The notes: generated by a model from the sequence alone, not told the origin. Shown: positions 17,900 to 26,084, numbered from the stretch's first letter. The stretch: DNA of 64,000 nt from Streptomyces colonosanans (GCF_001866645.1 NZ_MLYP01000004.1:52230-116229), one strand, 5' to 3'. Program-made: numbers and translations.

Positions 17900-17986
17900 C
17901 ACTCCGGCCCCTGTCGGTCCATCCCCGTGTGTCCCCTTCCCCGCCGGGGGCGCGGGCGGGCCCGCACCCCGCCCGCGGCGCGCCCC

Positions 17987-19240
17987 TCAGGCCGAGCCGA
18001 CCTCCGCCTCGACCGCCGCCGTGCGCGTCTTCGCCACCGGCTGCTCCGCCGGAAGGCGGCGCATCAGGGCGCCGTACCCGACGGCCGCACCCGTGCCGAC
18101 CACCGCGCACAGCCCCCACAGCCACTCCGCGCCGAACCGGTCGATGACGAAACCGGACATCAGCGGGGCGGCCAGGGCCGCCACCGACCAGGACAGGGTG
18201 TACATGCCCTGGTAGCGACCGCGCCCGTGCACGGGGGAGAGGCGGACGACGAGGCCGGTCTGGGTGGGCGCGTTGACGATCTCCGCCAGCGTCCACACGC
18301 ACACCGTCAGTGCGAAGACGCCGACCGAGCCCGCGAACACGGTGAGCCCGAAGCCGTACCCCGCGAGCAGGGACGAGATGACGAGCAGCCGACGCGGATC
18401 GCGGTGCTCGATGAAGCGGGTGACCGGGATCTGCAGCGCGACGATCAGGATGCCGTTGACGGCGATCGCCATGCCGTAGTCGGCGGGGGTGAAGCCGGCC
18501 TTGCCCATCGCCACCGGCAGGCCCACGGACCCCTGCTGGAAGATGAGCGCGACCAGGAAGGACAGGCCGACCACGCTCATGAAGCGGCCGTCGCGCAGCA
18601 CGGTCCCGAGGCCCACATCCTCGGCGGCTTCCTTGGCGGTCGGCGCCGGGCGCGACTCGGGCAGCTTCACGAAGACGACGATCGCGCAGATCATCGTCAT
18701 CCCCGCCTCGATCAGGAACCCGGCGAGATAGCTGTACTCCGCGATGAAGCCCGCCGCCATCGAGGAGACGGCGAAGCCCAGGTTGATCGCCCAGTAGTTG
18801 AGGGAGAAGGCGCGGACCCGGTCCTCGGGCCGGACGATGTCGGCCATCATCGCCTGTACGGCGGGGCGGGAGGCGTTGCTCGTCATGCCCACGAGGAAGG
18901 CGACGGCCGCGATCGCCACCGGATCGTGCATGAAGCCGAGCAGGGCGACGGAGAGGGCGGTGGACGACTGGGCGACAAGGAGGGTCGGCCGCCGTCCGAG
19001 CCGGTCGGCCATCACGCCCGCGCCGAGGGAGGAGACGACCCCGCCGAGGCCGTGCAGCGACGCGACGAGACCGGCGTACGAGGCGGAGTACCCGCGGTCC
19101 AGGGTCAGATACAGCGCCATGAAGGTGGCGACGAAGGCGCCCAGCCGGTTGACGAGCGTGCTGGTCCACAGCCACCAGAACTCACGGGGAAGCCCGGAGA
19201 CGCTCTCCCTGGCGGCGCGTCTGAGGGTGGCGAGTGGCAT
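17987..19240 (-). CDS. MFS drug-type transporter
   Basis: This 417-aa integral membrane protein has about 12 hydrophobic segments and the MFS motif-A loop GVMADRLGRRPTLL between TM2 and TM3. This organisation fits a proton-driven efflux pump of the DHA1 class, with unknown substrate. ATG 19240 has a GGGGGA ribosome-binding site; an earlier in-frame ATG at 19282 is less likely. It is divergent from gpmA. Confidence 0.87.
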   Translation of the reverse strand: MPLATLRRAARESVSGLPREFWWLWTSTLVNRLGAFVATFMALYLTLDRGYSASYAGLVASLHGLGGVVSSLGAGVMADRLGRRPTLLVAQSSTALSVALLGFMHDPVAIAAVAFLVGMTSNASRPAVQAMMADIVRPEDRVRAFSLNYWAINLGFAVSSMAAGFIAEYSYLAGFLIEAGMTMICAIVVFVKLPESRPAPTAKEAAEDVGLGTVLRDGRFMSVVGLSFLVALIFQQGSVGLPVAMGKAGFTPADYGMAIAVNGILIVALQIPVTRFIEHRDPRRLLVISSLLAGYGFGLTVFAGSVGVFALTVCVWTLAEIVNAPTQTGLVVRLSPVHGRGRYQGMYTLSWSVAALAAPLMSGFVIDRFGAEWLWGLCAVVGTGAAVGYGALMRRLPAEQPVAKTRTAAVEAEVGSA

Positions 19241-19427
19241 AAGGGATCCCCCACGGATGTAAGTAGCTCGGACAGCTAGCACACCTTACGAATGCGGGGC
19301 CCGGCGCGGCTACTCAATTAACAGATGGCGTCAATCGACGTACGGCCGGGGAGCAGGCGGTCCGCGCGCCGATCCGCCTGCCGGGCGGGCGCGCAAGCGA
19401 TCAGACGGTTCGATTACGCTCAGGACC

Positions 19428-20189
19428 ATGGCCGACGCACCGTACAAGCTGATCCTCCTCCGCCACGGCGAGAGCGAGTGGAACGCCAAGAACCTGTTCA
19501 CCGGCTGGGTGGACGTCAACCTGACCGAGAAGGGCGAGAAGGAGGCGGCCCGCGGCGGGGAGCTGCTGAAGGACGCCGGCCTGCTGCCCGACGTGGTCCA
19601 CACCTCCCTCCAGAAGCGTGCGATCCGCACGGCACAGCTCGCGCTGGAGGCGTGCGACCGCCACTGGATCCCGGTCCACCGCACCTGGCGCCTGAACGAG
19701 CGCCACTACGGCGCCCTCCAGGGCAAGGACAAGGCGCAGACGCTCGCCGAGTTCGGCGAGGAGCAGTTCATGCTGTGGCGCCGGTCCTACGACACCCCGC
19801 CGCCCGCGCTGGACCGCGACGACGCGTACTCCCAGTTCTCCGACCCGCGCTACGCGACCCTCCCGCCGGAGCTGCGCCCGCAGACGGAGTGCCTGAAGGA
19901 CGTCGTCGGCCGCATGCTCCCGTACTGGTTCGACGCCATCGTCCCCGACCTCCTGACCGGCCGTACGGTCCTGGTCGCCGCCCACGGGAACAGCCTGCGC
20001 GCCCTGGTCAAGCACCTCGACCAGATCTCGGACGCCGACATCGCCGGCCTGAACATCCCCACGGGCATCCCGCTGTCCTACGAACTCGACGCCGACTTCC
20101 GCCCGGTCACCCCCGGCGGCACGTACCTCGACCCGCAGGCGGCGGCAGCCGCGATCGAGGCCGTCAAGAACCAGGGCAAGAAGAAGTAA
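19428..20189 (+). CDS. gpmA: 2,3-bisphosphoglycerate-dependent phosphoglycerate mutase
   Basis: This 253-aa glycolytic enzyme interconverts 3- and 2-phosphoglycerate. The phosphohistidine motif [10 protein letters not shown], the catalytic [10 protein letters not shown] and [14 protein letters not shown] are all present and the length is normal. The last codons (NQGKKK, stop at 20187-20189) form the left copy of a direct repeat that recurs at 29001-29019. The gene end therefore appears to be the attachment site of the island that follows, but the reading frame is intact. Confidence 0.96.
   Translation: MADAPYKLILLRHGESEWNAKNLFTGWVDVNLTEKGEKEAARGGELLKDAGLLPDVVHTSLQKRAIRTAQLALEACDRHWIPVHRTWRLNERHYGALQGKDKAQTLAEFGEEQFMLWRRSYDTPPPALDRDDAYSQFSDPRYATLPPELRPQTECLKDVVGRMLPYWFDAIVPDLLTGRTVLVAAHGNSLRALVKHLDQISDADIAGLNIPTGIPLSYELDADFRPVTPGGTYLDPQAAAAAIEAVKNQGKKK
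20171..20189 (+). other. Putative attachment site, left copy (gpmA 3' end)
   Basis: The 19 bases ccagggcaagaagaagtaa at the end of gpmA recur exactly at 29001-29019 and in degenerate form near 31090. Integration into the last codons of a housekeeping gene, with the frame preserved, is common for tyrosine-recombinase elements. Confidence 0.65.
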
Positions 20190-20201
20190 GCCCCATCCGT
20201 C

Positions 20202-20240
20202 AGGCCCCCCATCTGCGGTTTTTTCGCGGATGGGAGGCCT
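20202..20240 (+). terminator. Terminator after gpmA
   Basis: The arms AGGCC-CCCAT-GCG and CGC-ATGGG-GGCCT flank a loop containing a T6 run, starting 13 bases after the gpmA stop. Confidence 0.7.
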
Positions 20241-20282
20241 GAAGCCTTTCCTGAGGTTCCCCCGCTGCGCGGGAGTGGCTGA

Positions 20283-21203
20283 CTAGCTGGTCAGGGCGGG
20301 TTGGCGGGGTTTCAGGTTCACTGGTTCGGCCGCTGCCTGGTTGGCGTAGTGCTTCTCCTCGAACTCGATCGGGCTGAGGTAGCCGAGCCGTTTCTGGATG
20401 CGGCGGGGGTTATAGAAGCCGTCGATGTACTCGAAGAGCGCGAGGTTCGCCTCGGCTCTGGTCGCGAAGACGCGGCCTCGGATGCACTCGGTCTTGATCA
20501 GCATCCACAGGTTCTCCGCCAGGGCGTTGTCGAACGAGTCACCGACCGAGCCCATGGATGCTTGAATTCCTGCTCTGACTAAGCGTGTTGTGAGCTTGAT
20601 GGATGTGTATTGAGTGCCGTGGTCGGCGTGGTGGACGAGTTCACCGGGGGCGACCTCCCGGCTGGCGAGGGCGTATTCCAACGAGGTGAGGACCAGGTCG
20701 GCGTCCGCGCGGGCGGAGGTCTCCCAGGCCACGACTCTGCGGGAGAAGGCGTCCCGGATCGCCGACAGCCACAGTGGCCCCTCCTGAGTGGGGATCATGG
20801 TCAGGTCGGTGACCCACAGCCGGTTCGGTGTGGGGGCTGTGAAGTCGCGTTGCACCAGGTCAGGGGCGAGGTCGGCGTCTGGGTCGCGGCGAGTGAAGCT
20901 CTTGCCCTTGCGGGGGCTGATACCGGCGAGGCCGGCTTCCCGCATGAGCCGTTCGACCCGTTTGCGGCCGACGTGGACGCCCTCTCGCTTGAGGACGGCG
21001 TGCACGCGGGGCGAGCCGTAGATCCCGCCGGAGTCGGCGTGGACCTGGCGGATCTGCCCAGTCAGCTCGATGTCCTGGCGGCGCCGCTCACACGGCTGCT
21101 TCTCAGCCTGACACCAGCGGTAGTAGGTGGAGGAGGGGATGTGCAGTACCCGGAGTACGGGCTCGACCCCCAGGTGCGGGTGCTCGTCGATGAGCGCTCT
21201 CAC
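20283..21203 (-). CDS. IS3-family transposase OrfB (DDE integrase core)
   Basis: This 306-aa protein has an HTH_21-like N-terminus (SGGIYGSPRVHAVLKREG) and an rve core. The catalytic Asp lies in VTDLTMI, the second Asp in HHADHGTQYTS and Glu in the ALAENLWMLIKTE region. The apparent GTG start at 21203 overlaps the orfA stop. OrfB is in the -1 frame relative to OrfA and is probably translated as an OrfAB fusion after slippage at TTTTTTC. Confidence 0.92.
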   Translation of the reverse strand: MRALIDEHPHLGVEPVLRVLHIPSSTYYRWCQAEKQPCERRRQDIELTGQIRQVHADSGGIYGSPRVHAVLKREGVHVGRKRVERLMREAGLAGISPRKGKSFTRRDPDADLAPDLVQRDFTAPTPNRLWVTDLTMIPTQEGPLWLSAIRDAFSRRVVAWETSARADADLVLTSLEYALASREVAPGELVHHADHGTQYTSIKLTTRLVRAGIQASMGSVGDSFDNALAENLWMLIKTECIRGRVFATRAEANLALFEYIDGFYNPRRIQKRLGYLSPIEFEEKHYANQAAAEPVNLKPRQPALTS

Positions 21204-21508
21204 CTGGGCCGGGTCGGGTCGAGCTGTGCGGCGAAAAAAGCCGAGGCCGTCCGCAGGACCTCGTTCGCCCGTTTGAGCTGGGCATTCTCCTTGCGCAGGG
21301 CCGTCAGCTCCTCGCGTTCGGCGGTGGTGAGCAGATCGTCCCGCTCACCGGCGTCGGCCTCGGCCTGCCGGATCCAGCCGCGCAGGGCCTCGTGATGCAC
21401 GCCGAGTTCCTCGGCGAGGCGGCGAATGACGGGCTTCGGCTCCGATGCGCGATACATCCGAACCGCACGCTCACGCAACTCCAGCGGGTATTTCTTGGGG
21501 GCAGGCAT
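21200..21508 (-). CDS. IS3-family transposase OrfA (HTH)
   Basis: This 102-aa protein starts at ATG 21508. Its HTH (YPLELRERAVRMYRASEPKP, ELGVHHEALRGWIRQAE) is followed by a leucine-zipper-like helix (LTALRKENAQLKRANEVLR). Near the end the codons GCT TTT TTC give the slippery heptamer T-TTT-TTC (minus strand, 21239-21233). The -1 frame from there is open straight into OrfB, so programmed frameshifting is likely. Confidence 0.9.
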   Translation of the reverse strand: MPAPKKYPLELRERAVRMYRASEPKPVIRRLAEELGVHHEALRGWIRQAEADAGERDDLLTTAEREELTALRKENAQLKRANEVLRTASAFFAAQLDPTRPR

Positions 21509-21577
21509 CGTCAGATCTCCTCTCACGAGATCTATCTGACCTGCTGTCAGCACTCCTCGCATCTCGGGGGAACCACA

Positions 21578-21737
21578 GCCCCGGCCACAGACGGCAGTGT
21601 GTAGCCCGGACCGCTGTGAGTTACCGCATCCAGGAATCGACTGACGCCCGCACGCGGTTCGGTCCAAGCGTCATCCTGAGCTAATTCATACCCTGGACCG
21701 CTGTGGGTCAGGGCATCTAAGAAACGAGTTCCCATTC
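21578..21737 (-). pseudogene. Relic of an unknown gene encoding a repeated RFLDA-THSGPGY peptide
   Basis: This short frame (ATG near 21725 on the minus strand) lies between the broken end of the IS5-type transposase and the IS3 end. It encodes RFLDALTHSGPGYEL and, about 29 residues later, RFLDAVTHSGPGYTL. The two DNA copies differ mostly at synonymous third positions, which suggests past selection on the peptide. Both ends are lost to the neighbouring transposons. I do not recognise the family; a multi-core precursor peptide or a small repeat protein is possible. Confidence 0.45.
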
Positions 21738-22370
21738 TCACACGCCGCCGTCGGCCCAGACCAGCGTGATGGTGGAGAACCGCTCGCGCAGCAGGGCCAG
21801 CAGCGGGCAGGCGCCGTCGCGGTCCTGCACCCCGGCGGTAGTGACGACTACGGCCAGCAGCAGCCCCAGGCAGTCCACCGCGATGTGCCTCTTGCGCCCG
21901 TTGATCTTCTTTCCGCCATCGAATCCCCTGGTGGCGGCGCCAACGGTATCGGCGGCCTTGACCGACTGGGAATCGATCGATCCGGCTGTGGGCAGCTCGG
22001 CCCGGCCCAGCTTGATACGGATGCGGCCGCGCAGCCGGTCTACCAGCCGCTGCGGCAGCCCGCGCCGGGACCAGCGTTCGAAGAACGCATACACCGCGGC
22101 GTGCGGCGGGAAGTCGCACGGCAGAGCCCGCCACTCGATCCCGTACCGGACCACGTAGCCGATCGCGTCCACCATCGCCCGCAGGTCGTGCACCATCGGC
22201 CGCCCGCTCGCCTTGACCAGCTCGGCCATCACCGCCCGCCCCTCGGGCTCCAGCACCGCCCATTCGGCGTCGGTCAGATCCGACGGATACCGGGGCGTCC
22301 GATCCCAACATGCACACCCGTCCGAACCGCAACCGGTGGTGTTCGCCGCCGTAAGGGAGTAGACAGTCAC
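21738..22370 (-). pseudogene. IS5-family transposase, 3'-truncated
   Basis: This 210-aa frame starts at GTG 22370 and carries the IS5-type DDE transposase N-terminus (RYPSDLTDAEWAVLEP). The first catalytic Asp is in GSIDSQSVK and the second in LVWADGG. Two codons later it stops, where the family continues with about 60 more residues including the catalytic Glu. The distal inverted repeat is also missing. The break abuts the repeated-peptide relic, so a deletion or later insertion removed the 3' end. Confidence 0.85.
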
Positions 22371-22550
22371 CTACGGGCTCCTGGCCGCTGAGCTGCTTGA
22401 ACACCATCTCAGCTATCAGGAGCCCGCTCCTGTCTCCCCTGTTATTAATCAGCCCTGACCATCACTCGACGATCTCCCGACCCAGAACGCGACACTCAAT
22501 GCGAGCTCCCCCGGTCGCCTCTGGTGCCAACTCTGGATCACGATCTAGAA

Positions 22551-22583
22551 GAAACTACTTGCCAATTCTGAAAGTACTTGCCA
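22551..22583 (+). promoter_or_regulatory. Direct repeat GAAAsTACTTGCCA, candidate operator
   Basis: GAAACTACTTGCCA (22551-22564) and GAAAGTACTTGCCA (22570-22583) repeat with a 19-base period. The second copy ends 10 bases before the membrane-protein ATG. The position suggests an operator for the adjacent winged-helix protein. Confidence 0.45.
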
Positions 22584-22593
22584 CCGTATCGGC

Positions 22594-23019
22594 ATGGCGT
22601 TGAACGAACTGGATCCAGCGTCCGCACTGGCGCAGGCGCAACGGCTGAAGAGATCGGTGGACCGGCGCTCTCGCTGGGTGGTCCGTTATCAACTGGCATA
22701 CGGCACGGTGTCGTTCGCGATGGTGCTCGCGCTCGGGCTGCTGAGGGGCCCGCTGGGCATCGCGGTCAGCATGGCCATCTGGATGCCGGCGATCGGCGTG
22801 CTGAGCGTGTACGCGGCGCGGCAGCCGGTCGCGCACCGCGGGATGGCGGTGACGCACGGTGTGATGATCGGCATCTGGGCCATGTTGTACGGGCTCGTGC
22901 TCGGTGTCGGCATCACGTTCTTCCGCGGAGACCTGGCCTGGTGGCTGCCGGGTGCGGCGCTGGTCGCGCTGCCCGGGTTCGGGGCGGCCTGTGTGACGGC
23001 CCGGCGGGTGCGGGTATGA
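22594..23019 (+). CDS. Four-helix membrane protein of unknown function
   Basis: This 141-aa protein has about four hydrophobic segments (FAMVLALGLL, VSMAIWMPAIGVLSVYAA, GVMIGIWAMLYGLVLGVGI, WWLPGAALVALPGFGAA). Its stop overlaps the next gene's ATG (ATGA), so the two are translationally coupled. Membrane-protein/winged-helix pairs like this are frequent in streptomycetes. No function is evident. Confidence 0.75.
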   Translation: MALNELDPASALAQAQRLKRSVDRRSRWVVRYQLAYGTVSFAMVLALGLLRGPLGIAVSMAIWMPAIGVLSVYAARQPVAHRGMAVTHGVMIGIWAMLYGLVLGVGITFFRGDLAWWLPGAALVALPGFGAACVTARRVRV

Positions 23020-23312
23020 GCCATCCCCGGCACGCGCTGGACGAGGTCATCCATTCCCCTGTCCGGTTCTCGATCATGGCGACGCTCGCGGCGGCCGAGA
23101 AGGCGGAGTTCGCGTACGTACGCGACGCCGTTGAGGTGAGCGACTCGGCGCTGTCCAAACAGGCCGCCACGCTGGAGAAGGCCGGCTACGTCAAGGTCAC
23201 CAAGGGGTACGTCGGCAAGCGCCCACGAACCTGGCTATCGCTCACCGCCCAGGGCCGCCACGCGTTCACCGCGCATGTCGAGGCGTTGCACGCGATCGTC
23301 ACACGCACCTGA
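23016..23312 (+). CDS. Winged-helix transcriptional regulator
   Basis: This 98-aa protein is a compact winged helix (HSPVRFSIMATLAAAEKAEF, VSDSALSKQAATLEKAGYVK, then a wing KRPRTWLSLTAQGRHAF). It resembles the small MarR/ArsR-like HTH_34 regulators. It is coupled to the upstream membrane-protein gene by an ATGA overlap, and may bind the direct repeats upstream of the pair. Confidence 0.85.
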   Translation: MSHPRHALDEVIHSPVRFSIMATLAAAEKAEFAYVRDAVEVSDSALSKQAATLEKAGYVKVTKGYVGKRPRTWLSLTAQGRHAFTAHVEALHAIVTRT

Positions 23313-23890
23313 GATCCCTTTGTCAGCAGGCTCTCAGACTCGGCAGTCACGTACGAGGGTGCGTAGGGCCTGGCGACGTTGTTCGTTAGTTGTGCCGGCT
23401 GATTTGGTCCCGGCAGGGTGGGCACCTCTCTGGACCGACGCACCAGGTGCGAGGTACACCGACGCCAGGTCAAGCCCCACCCAAGTTGCTTCGGGACGAA
23501 GAGGTCCTATGTGCCGGCTGGGCACAGCGCGAGCTGACGCTGAGGAAGGCTCGACCCGCACTCCTGGGTCAACCGGAGGCAGCCCGGCATAAGTCCGGGC
23601 CGTCTCTGGGCCGTGCGGGAGCGCTCAACGATGACAGATGACGACAGTCGACGACGGCTCTTCACCTGCTCAGAGACGGTGCTTCGGGTACCGGCGCAGA
23701 TGCCGATCAGTGAAGCAGAGTTGAGGAAGATCAGAAGTCGTCCGTGCCCCGTCCGTGCCCGATGGTGCGGGGACCTGCGAGGGCACCAGTAGGGCCCATA
23801 GCGCCATCTGGCCGGATCGCTCCCTTGTCGGTGCTTCGTGTACGTGTCACACAGTTGATAGGCGGGGTGACTGGGGGAGGGGGACTTTGC
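23313..23890. other. Non-coding stretch with an integrative-element arm relic
   Basis: This 578-base gap has no credible gene. It contains GGGCCGTCTCTGGGCCGT at about 23597-23614, the same arm found beside the putative attachment sites at 28883 and 30966, followed by GATGACAGATGACGACAG-type sequence. It looks like a decayed int-attP region. Confidence 0.5.
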
Positions 23891-24517
23891 ATGTCCGTGC
23901 TGGGTGGCAACCGCGGTGAGCCGTCGGACTGGGCCGTGAAGCGGTTCAGGCGGCACGCCGGCAGGCTCGTCGAAGCGATCCCGGAGCAACTGGCGAGGGC
24001 CCATGCACGGGCTCACGCAGTACACCTCACCGCGAGACTGAAGAAGCGCAGCCCCTACGGCTCGACCTTGGCGGAGGCAGTGCGCGAGAACCTGGCGGAC
24101 ACTGCGCGGGAGTTGGGAGAAGCCGTGCGGGACCTACGCGGGTACGAGTACGCCGTCATCAATGACCATGCGCTCTTCCCCTTTAAGTACGCCAACCGGC
24201 TCAAGCCGCTTGAACGGGCGCGGTTGGCTGCCGACGCTTCTCCCACCCGCCGCCGCATGCTCTTGAGTCACGGGCCGGAGCCGGAGGACGGCCTCTTCCC
24301 GCTGGATGACGAGTACACGACTGAGGAGTACGAGGATCTGCACGAGACCTTCGAGGCGCTGGGCGCGTCCACGAAGCTGGTGTGCCTCTTCTTCACCGCC
24401 GACCCGGAGAGCGGCATCCACGTGATCCACTGGGGAGACGCGCGCCTTGAGCCGGACCGTACCTTCACCTGGCTCTACAGCGAACAGCTGCGGGTGGCGA
24501 CCCAGCCATTTGAGTGA
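23891..24517 (+). CDS. Unrecognised 208-aa protein
   Basis: The ATG at 23891 is preceded by a GGGGGAGGGG stretch suitable as a ribosome-binding site. The N-terminal half is Arg/Ala-rich and helical (RRHAGRLVEAIPEQLARAHA, ARLKKRSPYGSTL). The C-terminal half is acidic, then beta-rich (LDDEYTTEEYEDLHETFE, KLVCLFFTADPESGIHVIHW). No signal peptide, membrane segment or known motif is visible. Codon use is like the host's. It lies in the island just ahead of an attachment-arm relic, so accessory (phage or element) origin is likely. I do not recognise the family. Confidence 0.6.
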   Translation: MSVLGGNRGEPSDWAVKRFRRHAGRLVEAIPEQLARAHARAHAVHLTARLKKRSPYGSTLAEAVRENLADTARELGEAVRDLRGYEYAVINDHALFPFKYANRLKPLERARLAADASPTRRRMLLSHGPEPEDGLFPLDDEYTTEEYEDLHETFEALGASTKLVCLFFTADPESGIHVIHWGDARLEPDRTFTWLYSEQLRVATQPFE

Positions 24518-24843
24518 GCCGCGCCGATGCTGGGCCGTCCCTGGGCCGTCCGAGGCCCCCCGAGGCCGACCAACGTAGACCGCCAGTGACAGACGAGCCA
24601 CCGCCGCCACCAGCGAAACCCCAGGTCACAGGCGCCCGACCCCACGGGTTTCCGCCCAGGGGTGGCGGTGCGGCAAGACGGGGTGTTTCTTTCCGTCGAC
24701 CGGGAAGGTGTAGCGCCCTCAGGCGACAGCACCGTTCCATTGCAGGCAGCAACGTTCCAACTTCTGCGGAATAGAGGTCTGCTCTGGAACGCCCGTCACA
24801 TCTTCCCTGCCGTAGCGCCGCGCCGCATAGGAGCGAACCACTC
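24518..24843. other. Non-coding stretch with a second integrative-element arm relic
   Basis: CTGGGCCGTCCCTGGGCCGT at 24530-24549 followed by CGAGG is a copy of the arm seen at 23597, 28883 and 30966. It is followed by ccccaggtca and a G/C-rich inverted repeat near 24640. The rest is the leader of the HEPN-like gene, with AGGAG 11 bases before its TTG start. Confidence 0.5.
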
Positions 24844-26022
24844 TTGAACGAGCAGACCTTCGCCGACCTGGCCGGCGAACTCATGCGCTCCGCCCTTGAT
24901 TCCTGGCGAACAGGCAACCGACGTTTCGCCGTCTTCCACGCCGGATTGGGTTGCGAACACGCCCTCAAGGCTCTACTCGCCCACCGCAATCCCCTCCTGG
25001 TAGCCGACAGCCAGACGGACCAAGCGCTGCGCTTCCGTGCTCTCGGCCTGGATGACAGCGATGGTGTCAAGCCGTTGACCGAAGCGCGCACCATCAGCAT
25101 GGAGCGTGCCTTCAAGGACGCAGCGATCTTCATGCAAGGGCGGATGCCGGTCACTAAACAGCAGTTCGACCCGCTCGTGCAGTCCCGTAATGGACTAACC
25201 CATCTGGCGTGGTACAACACGAAGGTCACGAAGCAGGCCGTCACCACCGGCATTGCCGTAGCCGAAGCTGTCCGCGCCGAACTCGGCATTCCGCCCGCCG
25301 TCTTCTGGGGTGGCTATGAGACGGTCTTCAACGAGTTGACCAAGGTCACTGCCATGCCTTCATTGGCCGGGCCCCTGCCCACGCTGGAGGCTGCTGCCGA
25401 AACCCTCGCACAACAGGAAGCGGAACATGCCCGCCGGGCAGTGGCCACCGCAGCTATCGTCGCCCGGCACACCGCCAATCTCGGGTCCTCCAACCGAACC
25501 GACGACGACCAGATGGCCATCGCCCAAGTCGCTGGCCGCACCGCCTTATGGACCGCTCTTCAGACCACCGGAATGCGTGCCCAAGGCGAAACTACTGCCC
25601 TTCTCGAAGCGTACGGCCTCCTCCCACTCGCCCCTCGCCCTGATCGGATACACGGGCCAAGTCCCGCTATGTACGTGCGGGCGCACGATGCCGTCGTCGT
25701 AAAAGCCCTTGTCTCCTCGTCGGTCTACAAGGCGTTCGCCGATGCCTGCAAGGAACACAACGTCCTAAGGGAGGCCCTGCCCAGCATTCTGATCCGCAAT
25801 GGCCGCACCGTCTTTCACCCCAACCAGTGCCAAACGTTCCTGTACTGGGTGGAGTGTCATGCGTGCGAGAGACTCGCAAACGTATATGGCCGTAAGACGC
25901 GAGACTTTTTTGCGACGACCCCAGTGTCTGGGAATACATCGGTGGTGAGTGCCCCGACCACTCTGGCAGCACGATCATTACCGATCACGCCGAGCTGTAC
26001 CACTGTCCCACGTGCTCCCTGA
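24844..26022 (+). CDS. HEPN-like protein with R-x4-H motif; C-terminus frameshifted
   Basis: The 392-aa reading frame begins at TTG 24844 (AGGAG upstream). The N-terminal 125 residues look like a HEPN helical bundle (FAVFHAGLGCEHALKALLAH), with the candidate RNase motif R115-NGLT-H120. The middle is helical. From about residue 340 a zinc-knuckle pair appears (WVECHACERL), but after residue 354 the frame runs into Ser/Thr/Pro-rich sequence without the rest of the zinc site. The expected continuation lies in the -1 frame (25911-26084). HEPN RNases often serve in toxin, abortive-infection or RNA-processing roles. The exact family is unrecognised. Confidence 0.65.
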   Translation: MNEQTFADLAGELMRSALDSWRTGNRRFAVFHAGLGCEHALKALLAHRNPLLVADSQTDQALRFRALGLDDSDGVKPLTEARTISMERAFKDAAIFMQGRMPVTKQQFDPLVQSRNGLTHLAWYNTKVTKQAVTTGIAVAEAVRAELGIPPAVFWGGYETVFNELTKVTAMPSLAGPLPTLEAAAETLAQQEAEHARRAVATAAIVARHTANLGSSNRTDDDQMAIAQVAGRTALWTALQTTGMRAQGETTALLEAYGLLPLAPRPDRIHGPSPAMYVRAHDAVVVKALVSSSVYKAFADACKEHNVLREALPSILIRNGRTVFHPNQCQTFLYWVECHACERLANVYGRKTRDFFATTPVSGNTSVVSAPTTLAARSLPITPSCTTVPRAP

Positions 26023-26084
26023 GACTCACCCACCCAGATGAACTCGAGGAGGTCGGCATCCCACTCTCTCTCGAACTCGACTGA
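25906..26084 (+). other. -1 frame zinc-knuckle extension of the HEPN-like gene
   Basis: At the six-T run 25906-25911 the codons TTT TTT GCG can be re-read as TTT TTT TGC. From there the -1 frame is open for 57 codons to TGA 26082-26084. It encodes GGECPDHSG and ELYHCPTCSLRLTHPDEL, ending in LELD. With CHAC in the zero frame this completes three Cys/His pairs. The cause may be a lost T (mutation or assembly error) or programmed slippage; the sequence alone cannot decide. Confidence 0.7.

Larger units (their letters stand above)
20252..21577 (-). mobile_element. IS3-family insertion sequence, complete
   Basis: This element of about 1.33 kb has orfA and orfB reading leftward. The ends share an imperfect inverted repeat: TGaGGTTCCCCCG at 20252 and its counterpart TGtGGTTCCCCCG reading in from 21577. 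No convincing target duplication is visible. Both transposase genes appear intact, so it may still be active. It sits directly beyond the gpmA terminator, inside the island. Confidence 0.85.

Noticed and set aside
20190..21577. Target-site duplication for the IS3-type element
   Set aside because: The bases flanking the inverted repeats (left ...tttcc, right gcccc...) do not match over 3-4 positions.
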